Part shown: one piece after another, positions 18,174 to 27,358 of the stretch
How positions within the stretch are numbered: the stretch's first letter is position 1
Layout of the letters: every line of letters starts with the position of its first letter
NCBI GenBank assembly: GCA_964533735.1
Contig: CAZHMD010000002.1
Location: forward strand, 1-64,000
Length of the DNA: 64,000 bases
From: UBA6107 sp964533735
Lineage (GTDB): Bacteria; Chloroflexota; Anaerolineae; Anaerolineales; Anaerolineaceae
Direction of reading: 5' to 3'
Notes under the pieces: model-generated
The model's database searches: none
Told to the model about the DNA's origin: nothing
The model's input: only the letters and a program-made list of their open reading frames with translations
Translations under genes and position numbers: made by a program

Positions 18174-19076
18174 ATGGCGGAGCACGCAACGATTCTAATG
18201 AAACCAAAAATGGATTTTAACATCCAAACCGAATTTGAACAACAATGGGATTTGATCATCCAGCCGCAGCGGAAATTACTTGACTTGCGCCTGGGTGAAT
18301 TATGGAAATACCGCGACCTGGTGATGCTCTTTGTCCGCCGCGATTTTGTGGCAGCTTACAAGCAAACCATACTTGGTCCCTTGTGGTATCTTATTCAGCC
18401 ATTATTGACCACCCTCATGTTCACCTTCATCTTTGGGCAAATCGCGAACCTTCCCACGGATGGACTGCCCCAATTTCTCTTCTACATGTCCGGCACAGTC
18501 ATCTGGTCTTACTTTGCGGATTGCCTCACCAAAACATCCAATACTTTTACGCAGAACAGCCATTTATTCGGCAAGGTATACTTTCCGCGCCTGGCGGTTC
18601 CGGTTTCCATCCTCATCTCCAACCTGATCACTTTCACGATCCAATTCGTGTTCTTCCTGCTGTTTGTGGGTTACTTTGCCCTGCGCGGCGCTGAACTCCA
18701 GCCCAACCTGTGGGTACTTTCCTTCCCCCTCCTGCTGCTCATCATGGCGGGCCTGGGGCTGGGGTTGGGTATTCTCATCTCGGCGATGACCACCAAGTAC
18801 CGCGACCTGCGTTTCCTGGTGACCTTTGGGGTTTCCTTATTGATGTACGCCACACCTGTGATTTACCCGGTGTCATCCATCCCGGAACGCTTCCAGCTGA
18901 TCATCAAAGCCAATCCAATGACCCCCATCGTTGAAACTTTCCGGTTTGCTTTTCTCGGGGCGGGCTCTGTCCACCCCCTGGAATTGCTTTACAGCTTCGG
19001 GTTCATGCTGGTGATCGTTGCCCTGGGAACGATCATCTTCAATCGGGTCGAAGCCACGTTCATGGATACAGTCTAA
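18174..19076 (+). CDS. wzm: ABC-2 type polysaccharide export permease
   Basis: A 300-residue inner-membrane protein of the Wzm/KpsM/TagG family with about six hydrophobic helices (starting near LGPLWYLIQPLLTTLMFTFI). With Wzt it exports a finished, lipid-linked polysaccharide across the cytoplasmic membrane. The family hallmarks VMLFVRRDFVAAYKQTILGPLW near the N-terminus and ANPMTPIVETFR near the C-terminus are present. It is the first gene of the operon and its stop codon directly abuts the wzt start. No strong ribosome-binding site precedes the ATG at 18174; ATG at 18198 is an alternative. Confidence 0.93.
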   Translation: MAEHATILMKPKMDFNIQTEFEQQWDLIIQPQRKLLDLRLGELWKYRDLVMLFVRRDFVAAYKQTILGPLWYLIQPLLTTLMFTFIFGQIANLPTDGLPQFLFYMSGTVIWSYFADCLTKTSNTFTQNSHLFGKVYFPRLAVPVSILISNLITFTIQFVFFLLFVGYFALRGAELQPNLWVLSFPLLLLIMAGLGLGLGILISAMTTKYRDLRFLVTFGVSLLMYATPVIYPVSSIPERFQLIIKANPMTPIVETFRFAFLGAGSVHPLELLYSFGFMLVIVALGTIIFNRVEATFMDTV

Positions 19077-20357
19077 ATGAGCTATCCTGTCATCTCCGTT
19101 GAAAATCTCTCCAAATCCTACCGCCTGGGTCAGATCGGAACCGGTACCCTCACCAATGATCTCAAGGTCTGGGCAGCCAGGGTACGCGGAAAACCCAACC
19201 CGCTCCTCAGGATCGGGCAGACCGACCACGGTAACCGGTCCGGTGAGATACTCTGGGCGCTCAAGGATGTCTCCTTCAAGGTGGAGCAGGGCGAGGTGCT
19301 GGGGATCATCGGGCGCAACGGCGCGGGCAAGAGCACGCTGCTCAAGATCCTTTCGCGCGTCACCGCCCCCACCAGCGGCTGCGTGAAGGTGAAAGGGCGC
19401 ATTGCCAGCCTCCTGGAAGTAGGCACAGGTTTTCACCCCGAGTTGACCGGTCGCGAGAATATCTACCTCAATGGTGCCATCCTGGGCATGACCAAAGAAG
19501 AGGTACGGAGAAAATTCGATGAGATCGTAGCGTTTGCCGAGATCGATAAGTTCATCGATACCCCGGTCAAGCGCTACTCCAGCGGCATGTATGTGCGCCT
19601 GGCGTTTGCTGTGGCAGCCCACCTGCAATCGGAGATCCTGCTGGTGGATGAGGTGCTGGCGGTGGGTGATGCCGAGTTCCAGAAGAAATGCCTGGGGAAG
19701 ATGGGGGATGTGGCAGCACAGGAAGGCAGGACAGTTCTGTTTGTGAGCCACCAAATAGGTATGATCAAAACTCTATGCAAAAATACCCTTATCCTGGAAA
19801 ACGGGATTGTTGGTTCTTTTGGACTAACACAAATTGTAGCAGATTCATATTTAAATTCGGCTAAGTCCTTCTCAAAGGAAAGAACTTTAAGCACATTTGA
19901 ATTCAATCGAAAAGCAAAGGCTCAGATTTCATCAGTAACCTTACTCAAAGAAGATACAACAAGAAACATTGATATAAACAACAAGTTAACGGTTTACATT
20001 AAATATCTCATAAACACTAAATTAATCGGGGCTGCGATTATCTTAAAAGTAAAAAGGAATGGGGAGATAATTTTTATTAGTTTCGATACTGATCTGGAGT
20101 CGAAATTGCTTACAGAACGAGGGCGGGGGAATTATGAAACGTATGTGGATTTGCCATCACCCCTAAAGCCCGGCCGTTATACATTGGATATTGTTATTGG
20201 TGTATTAAATTCCAATTCGCTCGATGAACATGAGAACTGTATTGAGTTTGTCATTGACGAAGATTCTGTTGATATTAATTTGAAGTCTTATTCTTCACGA
20301 AGACCAGGTATTGTAGCGTACAACACGCTTTGGAAGACTATAAAAAAGAACGATTAG
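19077..20357 (+). CDS. wzt: ABC-type polysaccharide exporter ATPase with C-terminal extension
   Basis: A 426-residue ATPase partner of Wzm. The nucleotide-binding domain (about 1-240) shows Walker A GRNGAGKSTLLK, signature YSSGMYVRLAFA, Walker B ILLVDEVLAVGD and the switch histidine in FVSHQ. Residues about 250-426 form an extra domain like the Wzt C-terminal beta-sandwich that in known systems binds the capped end of the substrate glycan and gives export specificity. Base composition changes sharply inside the gene near 19,745: the ATPase part is GC-rich, while the C-terminal part and the following genes are AT-rich. This fits exchange of the specificity domain together with the downstream cassette. 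Confidence 0.93.
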   Translation: MSYPVISVENLSKSYRLGQIGTGTLTNDLKVWAARVRGKPNPLLRIGQTDHGNRSGEILWALKDVSFKVEQGEVLGIIGRNGAGKSTLLKILSRVTAPTSGCVKVKGRIASLLEVGTGFHPELTGRENIYLNGAILGMTKEEVRRKFDEIVAFAEIDKFIDTPVKRYSSGMYVRLAFAVAAHLQSEILLVDEVLAVGDAEFQKKCLGKMGDVAAQEGRTVLFVSHQIGMIKTLCKNTLILENGIVGSFGLTQIVADSYLNSAKSFSKERTLSTFEFNRKAKAQISSVTLLKEDTTRNIDINNKLTVYIKYLINTKLIGAAIILKVKRNGEIIFISFDTDLESKLLTERGRGNYETYVDLPSPLKPGRYTLDIVIGVLNSNSLDEHENCIEFVIDEDSVDINLKSYSSRRPGIVAYNTLWKTIKKND

Positions 20358-20382
20358 GACAATTCGTGAATTTGGAATTTAT

Positions 20383-21327
20383 ATGGATGATTATTCAAAT
20401 TTAGATAATCTCTGTAAAGATCGAGTCTTAAATACAAATGAGGTTTTTGCCCGAAATGCATTTTATGGGATAAACAAGGTATTAAAAAACTATACAGGAC
20501 TTAGTAATCGCTATAGATTAAAATTTATTATTCCCCACGGAATAACTTATGATGATTTATATTTATCAGATACGGAACTAAAGTCTGATCTACCCTTGAT
20601 ACTAAGTTATCCTAAATACCGCACAAAATATTATCGGTCATGTACAAGAAAAATTATATTTGATTCAGCAGCTCCCTTTTGTTATATTAATAAACCTTCT
20701 TCCTCTGGTTTTCCAAGAAAAGGTTTGATTTTTTTTCCAGCGCATTCGACCCATTATGTTAGTGCAAGTAATGATTATGAAGGAATTATCCGTGAACTTG
20801 ATTTATTAAAACCTTTGTATTCTCCTATAGTGGTTTGCATATATTGGAAGGATTATTTAGAAGGTCATCATATACCATTTAAGAAAGAGGGGTATAAGGT
20901 CATAAGTGCAGGACATATTTACGATGAAAATTTCTTGTATAGGCTGTCTGATATTCTTTTTCATTTTGAGTATGCCGCAAGCAATGCCATTGGTACCAGT
21001 TTGTTCTATTCCGCCTTTGCAGGATGTAAAACATTTCTTTTACCCCATTTGAGCCCCGACTATGAAGCAGAGTCAAGTATTTTAAAACGTGATCATCCTC
21101 AAATACCCGCAACTATTGAACAAGAAATTACAAGGGAATTCGACATATCGCTAGTGGAAAACGATAAAAGCAATTCGAGGATTGTAAAGAAGTATTTGAA
21201 TTCCGATGCTAAACTATCACAATCTCAAATGGTTTTTACCATATTACTTTCTGAGATCTTGTTTAGAACAATCAAATTCACTAAATGGATATTTAATAAG
21301 TATTCCGAATATAGATATAGGAAGTGA
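20383..21327 (+). CDS. Unknown polysaccharide-locus protein, possibly GT-B-like
   Basis: A 314-residue soluble protein I do not recognise. The segment with PAHSTHYVSASNDYEGIIR, the alternating strands with VVCIYW and GYKVISAGH, and a late acidic/aromatic patch (ATSLFYSAFAG-like region, then LPHLSPDYEAES) resemble the second Rossmann domain of GT-B transferases such as CDP-glycerol or capsule transferases. No diagnostic motif is clear. It sits 25 bp after wzt in the AT-rich block, so a role in glycan assembly or modification is likely from context only. Confidence 0.5.
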   Translation: MDDYSNLDNLCKDRVLNTNEVFARNAFYGINKVLKNYTGLSNRYRLKFIIPHGITYDDLYLSDTELKSDLPLILSYPKYRTKYYRSCTRKIIFDSAAPFCYINKPSSSGFPRKGLIFFPAHSTHYVSASNDYEGIIRELDLLKPLYSPIVVCIYWKDYLEGHHIPFKKEGYKVISAGHIYDENFLYRLSDILFHFEYAASNAIGTSLFYSAFAGCKTFLLPHLSPDYEAESSILKRDHPQIPATIEQEITREFDISLVENDKSNSRIVKKYLNSDAKLSQSQMVFTILLSEILFRTIKFTKWIFNKYSEYRYRK

Positions 21328-21425
21328 AATATTGGTAATAAATAGATGACACTAAATATCAAGAAAAATCAATCGGGTAATCTTCATCTTGTTAATGTTT
21401 TCTTACACGGATCAAGTAACTTGCG

Positions 21426-22352
21426 ATGAAAAACTCACTATTAATTACAGGGTCTGCAGGTTTTCTTGGTCAAACCATCGCACATTTTTTTAGAAAGTTA
21501 GATTGGTATATCGCCGGTATAGATATCATTCCTAGAGATATCGCTCCTCTAGCTGATTTAAATCTCTATATCGATGCAGGGATACCGAGTATCGAATTTG
21601 ATGAGTTGATTTCTAAAATTAAACCAAGGCATTGTATCCATTGTGGAGGACATGCTTCAGTAAAGAAATCCATGTCCAGTCCAAAAGCAGATTACTATTC
21701 AGGGCCTTCCTTAACATTTGAAGTACTAGACTCATTGCGTATTCATGCACCAAGTTGTAAATTAATTTTAGTTTCAAGCGCGGCGGTCTATGGTAACCCT
21801 ACCACCCTACCTATTGATGAACTACAAACACCGCATCCGATATCACCTTATGGATATCACAAATTATTGAGCGAAATTCTTTGTGAAGAATTCAAACAAA
21901 TATATAACCAACATGTCTCAATTGTGAGAGTCTTTTCAGCTTATGGACCTGGATTACATAAACAAGTAATATGGGAAATATTTAACAAAGTGTTATCAAA
22001 AGAATCAGTATTAGAACTACAAGGAACAGGGAATGAGACTCGAGACTTTATTTTTTCTGAAGATGTTGCAAGAGGAATTTACACCGTCTTAATGAACGCT
22101 CCAATGAAAGGAGACATCTATAATTTATCAACTGGTACTGAAGTAAGCATTAATGAATTAGCGCATTTGATACTTAAGACTTGTGGTATTCAAAAAGAAA
22201 TTAAGTTTGATGGCGATTTGAGATCAGGGAATCCTTTAAATTGGAATGCGGATATTTCAAAGATTATGAAGATAGGATTCTTGCCCAGTGTAGATTTATC
22301 CTCCGGTCTTAACTTGCTTTTCCAATCTCTACTATCCAAAAAGCGGATGTAA
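21426..22352 (+). CDS. NAD-dependent epimerase/dehydratase (extended SDR)
   Basis: A 308-residue sugar-nucleotide-modifying enzyme. It has the N-terminal dinucleotide site GSAGFLGQT (variant of GxxGxxG), the SDR active site SSAAVYG followed by YGYHK (YxxxK), and the late FSEDVARGIY substrate region of UDP-hexose epimerases and dehydratases. Which sugar is changed cannot be read. Its stop overlaps the next start (TAATG), showing translational coupling. The gene is AT-rich like its neighbours. Confidence 0.85.
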   Translation: MKNSLLITGSAGFLGQTIAHFFRKLDWYIAGIDIIPRDIAPLADLNLYIDAGIPSIEFDELISKIKPRHCIHCGGHASVKKSMSSPKADYYSGPSLTFEVLDSLRIHAPSCKLILVSSAAVYGNPTTLPIDELQTPHPISPYGYHKLLSEILCEEFKQIYNQHVSIVRVFSAYGPGLHKQVIWEIFNKVLSKESVLELQGTGNETRDFIFSEDVARGIYTVLMNAPMKGDIYNLSTGTEVSINELAHLILKTCGIQKEIKFDGDLRSGNPLNWNADISKIMKIGFLPSVDLSSGLNLLFQSLLSKKRM

Positions 22353-23545
22353 TGCATATTGCCTTCGATGTCTCACTTAATGAAAAACAATGGACAGCAG
22401 GAACGATTTACTATCAGAATTTGTTAATGGCTTTAAAGTCTCTTAACGAAAACCCTATAAAAATATCAATAATAGCAACTCGCGAATCTATTGGCTACGT
22501 GAATGAAACGTTTAGGAAATACACTGATGATATTATCCTAATCGAAATTCCCTCGCCTTCTAGATTATTGTCAAGACAATGGAAGAAACTTAGTCAATAC
22601 CTGAGGGTGAAAGATGATTCAGCGAATATATTGAGTAAACGTTTACAGGAAAATGATGTTGATGTCGTATTTTCAAGGAAGAGTTACGGGCATAATTTTG
22701 CTTTCCCTTTGATGACATGGATTCCAGATTTCCAGCATCTCCACCTACCCGAAATGTTCGATAAAGCAGAATTAATTAAACGAACAAAATTTTATTCGAA
22801 TATCTCTCAGCAATCAGATGTGATAATTTTAAGCAGTAAATCAACTTTAACGGATTTTGTGAATTTTAAACCTGAGGTTCAAAACAAGGGGCGGGTTGTT
22901 TCTTTTCTAGCTCAAATTCCACAAGGTGTATACGAGCAAGATCCTGTTTGGGTTTGTGATTATTACCATCTACCCAATAAATTCTTTTATCTACCAAATC
23001 AATTCTGGAAACATAAGAACCACAAGATTATCCTTAACGCATTAAAAATCCTTCACGACCAATTCCCGGATATTGTGGTGGTCTGCAGCGGGAATCTAAA
23101 CGATTATCGGAATCCATCTTATTTTGAAGAATTGTTATATGAAATAGCAGTTAATGATTTACGCAACCAAATGATAATTTTAGGAGTAATTCCGAGAGAT
23201 CATGTTTATTCACTAATAAGGCAATCTATTGCGTTGCTTCAACCTTCAATGTTTGAAGGTTGGAGCACATCCGTTGAAGAAGCTAAGTCTCTTGGGAAGA
23301 AAATCATTCTTTCTGATATTCCCGTACATCATGAACAAGTTAAAGATGGGGTGTTTTTTGACTTAAGGTCTACAGAAGATTTAAAAAAACAACTGATTGA
23401 GGCTTTTAAGAATTGGAACGCTGGACCAGATTTTGACTTAGAGCGCCAGTCAAAATCACAGATAGAGCAAAGAACAATCAATTTTGCCAAGACTTTTATC
23501 GCCACAGCAGAACAAGCTATTGTTAATAAACAAAAACGTGCCTAA
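22352..23545 (+). CDS. Glycosyltransferase, GT4-type (GT-B fold)
   Basis: A 397-residue cytoplasmic transferase. The C-terminal domain holds the donor-site region of family GT4: FYLPNQFWKHKNH, VVCSGNLNDY, LGVIPRDHVYSLIRQS and QPSMFEGWSTSVEEAKSLG, where the Glu residues of the EGW...E stretch contact the nucleotide-sugar. The N-terminal acceptor domain is divergent and includes MTWIPDFQHLHLPEMF, common in mannosyl- or galactosyl-type GT4 enzymes of O-antigen loci. It adds one sugar to the growing chain; donor and linkage unknown. Confidence 0.88.
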   Translation: MHIAFDVSLNEKQWTAGTIYYQNLLMALKSLNENPIKISIIATRESIGYVNETFRKYTDDIILIEIPSPSRLLSRQWKKLSQYLRVKDDSANILSKRLQENDVDVVFSRKSYGHNFAFPLMTWIPDFQHLHLPEMFDKAELIKRTKFYSNISQQSDVIILSSKSTLTDFVNFKPEVQNKGRVVSFLAQIPQGVYEQDPVWVCDYYHLPNKFFYLPNQFWKHKNHKIILNALKILHDQFPDIVVVCSGNLNDYRNPSYFEELLYEIAVNDLRNQMIILGVIPRDHVYSLIRQSIALLQPSMFEGWSTSVEEAKSLGKKIILSDIPVHHEQVKDGVFFDLRSTEDLKKQLIEAFKNWNAGPDFDLERQSKSQIEQRTINFAKTFIATAEQAIVNKQKRA

Positions 23546-23597
23546 GTCTGTAACAAGAATATATGCAATGACCACTTCCTCGGTAAGAAATTATTAA

Positions 23598-24617
23598 ATG
23601 GCTTACACTCCAATTTCAACAACATACAATAACAAAACTAGTTGGCCCTGGCAAATGGAAACCTCAACTATGCCATTAACCTTGCCTGTGGGCAATTCCC
23701 ATCCAAAAATAAGTGTCATCACTCCTTCTTTCAACCAGGCAGAATATCTTGAAGAAACCATTCGGTCTGTACTTCTTCAGGATTACCCTAACCTGGAATA
23801 CATCATCATTGATGGCGGTTCCACGGATGGTAGCCTGGAAATCATCAGGAAATATGAATCCCGGATCTTTCATTGGAGCAGTGAACCTGACCAAGGTCAA
23901 AGTGACGCCATCAACAAAGGTTTTGCGTTGGCATCGGGTGAGATCATCACGTATCTCAATAGCGATGACATCTATTTTCCAAATGTATTGAGACACATTG
24001 CTGCATGTTTTTTACAGGATCCTGATGTTGGGGTTGTTGTTGGCGGCATTGCCTCCGCAAACCAGGATTCTCAATTGGGAGTAGTGCGTTTTCCAAAGTT
24101 ACCGCAGCCGGCGCCAGTTGATCTGACGCTGCTTGAACCCGATTCCTGGTATCTACCGCAAGCATCAGCGTTTTTTTCAAGGAAATTATTACAGACAATT
24201 GGTATGTGGGTTCGTGAAGACCTGCATTACACAATGGACCGGGAATTATTCTTTCGAGCAGTAAAAGCTTCAAAAGTCAATTTATGCACTGAGGTCTTCT
24301 CCACCTACCGTCACCACCAGGAATCAAAAACTACTAGTAGCCTTGCTGAGGCTTACAAGGAATTACCAAGAACATTTGCCTATTGTGACTGGGGTTCGAA
24401 TAGCGACAAAAAAAGACGAAAGATCATTCTGCGTAAAAGGATAGCGGAAGGGTATTATTATCTTTGGAGAACCTCTTCGGACAAGTTTGTAGTGAAATAT
24501 TTTTTACAGGCTGTTCTTCTACGGCCAGAGTATTTACTAAAAAAAGCATTCTTGAAAAATGCTCTCAAGAGAATATTGGGTCGGTCAAGTTATACACAAT
24601 CACAAGGGGTTTATTGA
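23598..24617 (+). CDS. Glycosyltransferase family 2
   Basis: A 339-residue GT-A enzyme. The classic opening ISVITPSFNQAEYLEETIRS, the DGGSTDGS motif and the metal-binding LNSDD (DxD) appear in order within the first 125 residues. YTMDRELFFRA is the late acceptor/catalytic region. No membrane segment is present. It ends 59 bp inside the next gene, an overlap that suggests the two were joined recently or that the next start is further in. Confidence 0.9.
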   Translation: MAYTPISTTYNNKTSWPWQMETSTMPLTLPVGNSHPKISVITPSFNQAEYLEETIRSVLLQDYPNLEYIIIDGGSTDGSLEIIRKYESRIFHWSSEPDQGQSDAINKGFALASGEIITYLNSDDIYFPNVLRHIAACFLQDPDVGVVVGGIASANQDSQLGVVRFPKLPQPAPVDLTLLEPDSWYLPQASAFFSRKLLQTIGMWVREDLHYTMDRELFFRAVKASKVNLCTEVFSTYRHHQESKTTSSLAEAYKELPRTFAYCDWGSNSDKKRRKIILRKRIAEGYYYLWRTSSDKFVVKYFLQAVLLRPEYLLKKAFLKNALKRILGRSSYTQSQGVY

Positions 24618-25641
24618 TACCAATTTTGAAAATTACTTCGGAGAGTTGGGTGAGCTTTTGAAGGTATCATCTCACTGGACCAGCCGATTGCGAACGCGTG
24701 CCTGCCCCTTATGCGGTGGGGATGATTTTCACGTGATAAGCCATGAAATGCAGCACACACTCGACCTGGATACGGTCATCTGTAAATCTTGCAGTTATGT
24801 TTTCACCAACCCTATCCCTGAAAAGAGTATTTACGAATCCTTCTATACAGAAGCGTACGCAGGTTACTATGGTCATCTTTCTCCACGCTCACCTCATGGT
24901 CAGCAGGGTTTGGTTTCAGAGAGTCTGAATCAAAAGTTAAATTGGATATCTGAAATTGATTCATTCAAAGGCAAGCGCTTGCTGGAGGTTGGACCCGGAC
25001 AGGGATCCTTCCTCTCGCTTGCTCAACGAAAAGGAGCAGACGTTTTAGGAATTGAACCCTCTCCTGAGTTTTATAAAGTTTTACAGGAAGATAACATCCC
25101 TTGTGTTTGTGGATCGCTTGACCAATTTAGTCCAGAGATAATTGGGCACTTTGATATTGTGGTCATGTTCCATGTTCTCGAACACTTTTATGATCCCAAT
25201 ACAGCAATGGACCAGGTCTGGGAACTTCTTAATGATGATGGTTTATTCATACTGGAAGTGCCGAATATCTTAAAACCATTTCGATCGCTTGACCGTTTCT
25301 ATTTACGTTATGTTCATCCATCCAGTTTTTCTCCGCAAACGCTTGATGCCTTCATCGCCAAGCACAAATTCTCGACTGTTTTTGCGAATGAAGGGGGTAT
25401 CAACTGGAGGGTACCTAACAGTCTTTTTATCATTGCGAAAAAAGAAAAGCACGCAAGTCCAATGCCACCGGTTCCACAGGATTGGAAAAATGTCGCCCTT
25501 CTGCTTAAAAAATATCAGCACACCTGGATATATTGGGGGCAATTCCGCTGGATGTTTTTTAATCTTTATTTGGTTATTCTCCGTTCGGCTATCCGCAACG
25601 GTCGAAGAGTAAAAAGGTTGTTTTCAGGAGATAAAGATTGA
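24559..25641 (+). CDS. SAM-dependent methyltransferase with N-terminal zinc ribbon
   Basis: A 360-residue protein. A CPLCGG...CKSC zinc ribbon (about residues 50-80) precedes a class I methyltransferase core with motif I LLEVGPGQGSFLSLA, the acidic post-I residue in GIEPSPEF and MFHVLEHFYDP. This two-part build is common in sugar C- or O-methyltransferases of polysaccharide and natural-product clusters. ATG at 24559 has no clear ribosome-binding site and overlaps the preceding gene by 59 bp; a TTG about 100 bp downstream, after GGTGAG, would still leave the zinc ribbon intact. Methyl capping of the chain end, as read by some Wzt proteins, is an attractive but unproven role. Confidence 0.85.
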   Translation: MLSREYWVGQVIHNHKGFIDTNFENYFGELGELLKVSSHWTSRLRTRACPLCGGDDFHVISHEMQHTLDLDTVICKSCSYVFTNPIPEKSIYESFYTEAYAGYYGHLSPRSPHGQQGLVSESLNQKLNWISEIDSFKGKRLLEVGPGQGSFLSLAQRKGADVLGIEPSPEFYKVLQEDNIPCVCGSLDQFSPEIIGHFDIVVMFHVLEHFYDPNTAMDQVWELLNDDGLFILEVPNILKPFRSLDRFYLRYVHPSSFSPQTLDAFIAKHKFSTVFANEGGINWRVPNSLFIIAKKEKHASPMPPVPQDWKNVALLLKKYQHTWIYWGQFRWMFFNLYLVILRSAIRNGRRVKRLFSGDKD

Positions 25642-26375
25642 AATCTATTGCTGTTATTCCAGCCCGCCTGGGTTCCACACGCCTGCCGCGCAAAGTGCTG
25701 GCTGATATTTATGGTCAGCCGCTCATCTGGCACGTCTGGCAGCGCGTGCAGCAGACAAAAAGTATAAACCGGGTGGTTATCGCCACTGATGCAGACGAAG
25801 TACGCCGTGTGGCAGAGGCTTTCGGTGCCCAGGTGCTCCTCACCAGTCCTGATTGCCAGTCCGGCACCGAGCGCATCGCCTCCATCCTCGATCAACTGGA
25901 AGCCGATCTGATCCTCAATGTCCAGGGCGATGAGCCGCTGGTTGATCCAATGATGCTGGATGCGCTGGTTTCAAAATGGTCATCCGCCCCCTGCGACCTG
26001 ATCACACCGGTGTACCGCATCACCGACCCCGCTGACCTGGGTAACCCGAACGTGGTCAAGGTTGCCCGCGCGCATGATGGAAGAGCATTATACTTCTCGC
26101 GCAGTCCCATCCCTTATGTGCGCAGCTGCCCGATGGAACAATGGCTGGATCACCAGCAATTCTGGGGGCACATCGGCGTTTACGGATATCGCGCTGAAGT
26201 CCTGCGTAATTATTACCATTTACCCCAAAGTCCGCTGCAGCAGGCTGAGAGCCTGGAACAGTTGAAGTTCCTCGAAGCCGGGTACACCTTCCAGACCGTG
26301 GAGACCGGCTACCATTCAGTGGCAGTCGACACAATGGAAGATCTTGAAAACGTGAGGAGGATGTTATCCAAATGA
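25638..26375 (+). CDS. kdsB: 3-deoxy-manno-octulosonate cytidylyltransferase (CMP-Kdo synthetase)
   Basis: A 245-residue enzyme that joins CTP and Kdo to form CMP-Kdo. The nucleotide loop IPARLGSTRLPRKVL, NVQGDEPLVDP, and YFSRSPIP followed by HIGVYGYR are the recognised KdsB blocks, and the length is normal (about 245-255). It overlaps the preceding methyltransferase by 4 bp and the kdsD start by 4 bp. The gene is visibly GC-richer than the AT-rich genes on its left and begins a three-gene Kdo cassette. Confidence 0.93.
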   Translation: MKSIAVIPARLGSTRLPRKVLADIYGQPLIWHVWQRVQQTKSINRVVIATDADEVRRVAEAFGAQVLLTSPDCQSGTERIASILDQLEADLILNVQGDEPLVDPMMLDALVSKWSSAPCDLITPVYRITDPADLGNPNVVKVARAHDGRALYFSRSPIPYVRSCPMEQWLDHQQFWGHIGVYGYRAEVLRNYYHLPQSPLQQAESLEQLKFLEAGYTFQTVETGYHSVAVDTMEDLENVRRMLSK

Positions 26376-27358
26376 CCCTTCCTGATGGATCAACCCCCTT
26401 GATTGATATCGCCCGTGCCGCCATGGAAAATGAAGCAGCATCGATCCTTGCCGCCTCCAGGCGCATCAATGGCGAGTTTTCACGCGCGGTCGAGATCCTT
26501 CTGGTGCATTCCGGAAAGATCATGATCACCGGCATGGGTAAATCCGGTCACATTGCGCAAAAGATTGCCGCCACCCTTTCCAGCACCGGTTCGCCGGCAA
26601 TCTTTCTGCACCCCTCGGATGCCGTTCACGGCGACCTGGGCGTCTACTCCCCCGGCGACCCGACCATTCTCATTTCCAAGAGCGGCGCTACGGTCGAGTT
26701 ATTGCGCCTCATCCCACTGCTGCGCGAATTCAATTCCCCCCTCATCGGCATCCTCGGCAACCTCAATTCATCCCTGGCACACAATATGGATGTGGTTCTG
26801 GATGCGTGTGTGGAACGCGAAGCAGATCCGCTTGACCTGGCACCAACCTCCAGCGCGGCCGTGGCTATGGCGCTCGGGGATGCCATGGCAGCTGTGTTGA
26901 TGACCGCGCGCAATTTCAAGGCCCAAGATTTTGCCCGTTTCCATCCAGGCGGTCAATTGGGGCGCAATCTCTGGCTGCACGTGGCAGATGTGATGCATCC
27001 CATTGAAAAAGTAGCTGCAGTAAAAAAGAGTGTTTCCCTCAAGGACGTGGTGATTGCCATGACCCAATATCCACTTGGAGCAGCCTGTGTGGTGGATGAA
27101 GCCAATGTCCTTCTGGGCATCATCACAGATGGTGATGTGAGACGTGCGCTGCAGAAATGTGATGATATCCGCGCCCTCACCGCGCAAGAGGTGATGGTAT
27201 CCAATCCGGTGGTCATCGGACCTTATAATTCGTTGTCAGAAGCCGCAAGCCGCATGGAGAAACGTTCCTCCCAGATCTCTGTTTTGCCGGTGACGGATGA
27301 GGTCGGTCACTGCCTGGGTCTGATCCGTATTCACGATATTTATCAGGCGAATATATGA
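26372..27358 (+). CDS. kdsD: Arabinose-5-phosphate isomerase (KpsF/GutQ family)
   Basis: A 328-residue enzyme converting ribulose 5-phosphate to arabinose 5-phosphate, the precursor of Kdo. A SIS domain (about residues 35-170) carries TGMGKSGHIAQKIAATLSST, HPSDAVHGDLG and ISKSGATVELL. Two CBS domains follow (about 205-325), including GIITDGDVRRAL. Length and domain order match KdsD/KpsF exactly. It overlaps both neighbours by 4 bp, so kdsB, kdsD and kdsA are translationally coupled. Confidence 0.94.
   Translation: MTLPDGSTPLIDIARAAMENEAASILAASRRINGEFSRAVEILLVHSGKIMITGMGKSGHIAQKIAATLSSTGSPAIFLHPSDAVHGDLGVYSPGDPTILISKSGATVELLRLIPLLREFNSPLIGILGNLNSSLAHNMDVVLDACVEREADPLDLAPTSSAAVAMALGDAMAAVLMTARNFKAQDFARFHPGGQLGRNLWLHVADVMHPIEKVAAVKKSVSLKDVVIAMTQYPLGAACVVDEANVLLGIITDGDVRRALQKCDDIRALTAQEVMVSNPVVIGPYNSLSEAASRMEKRSSQISVLPVTDEVGHCLGLIRIHDIYQANI

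Noticed and set aside
18873..19754. Minus-strand open frame of 293 codons opposite wzm and wzt
   Set aside because: It mirrors the GC-rich codon pattern of the real genes, contains no recognisable motif and stops where the GC-rich part of wzt ends.
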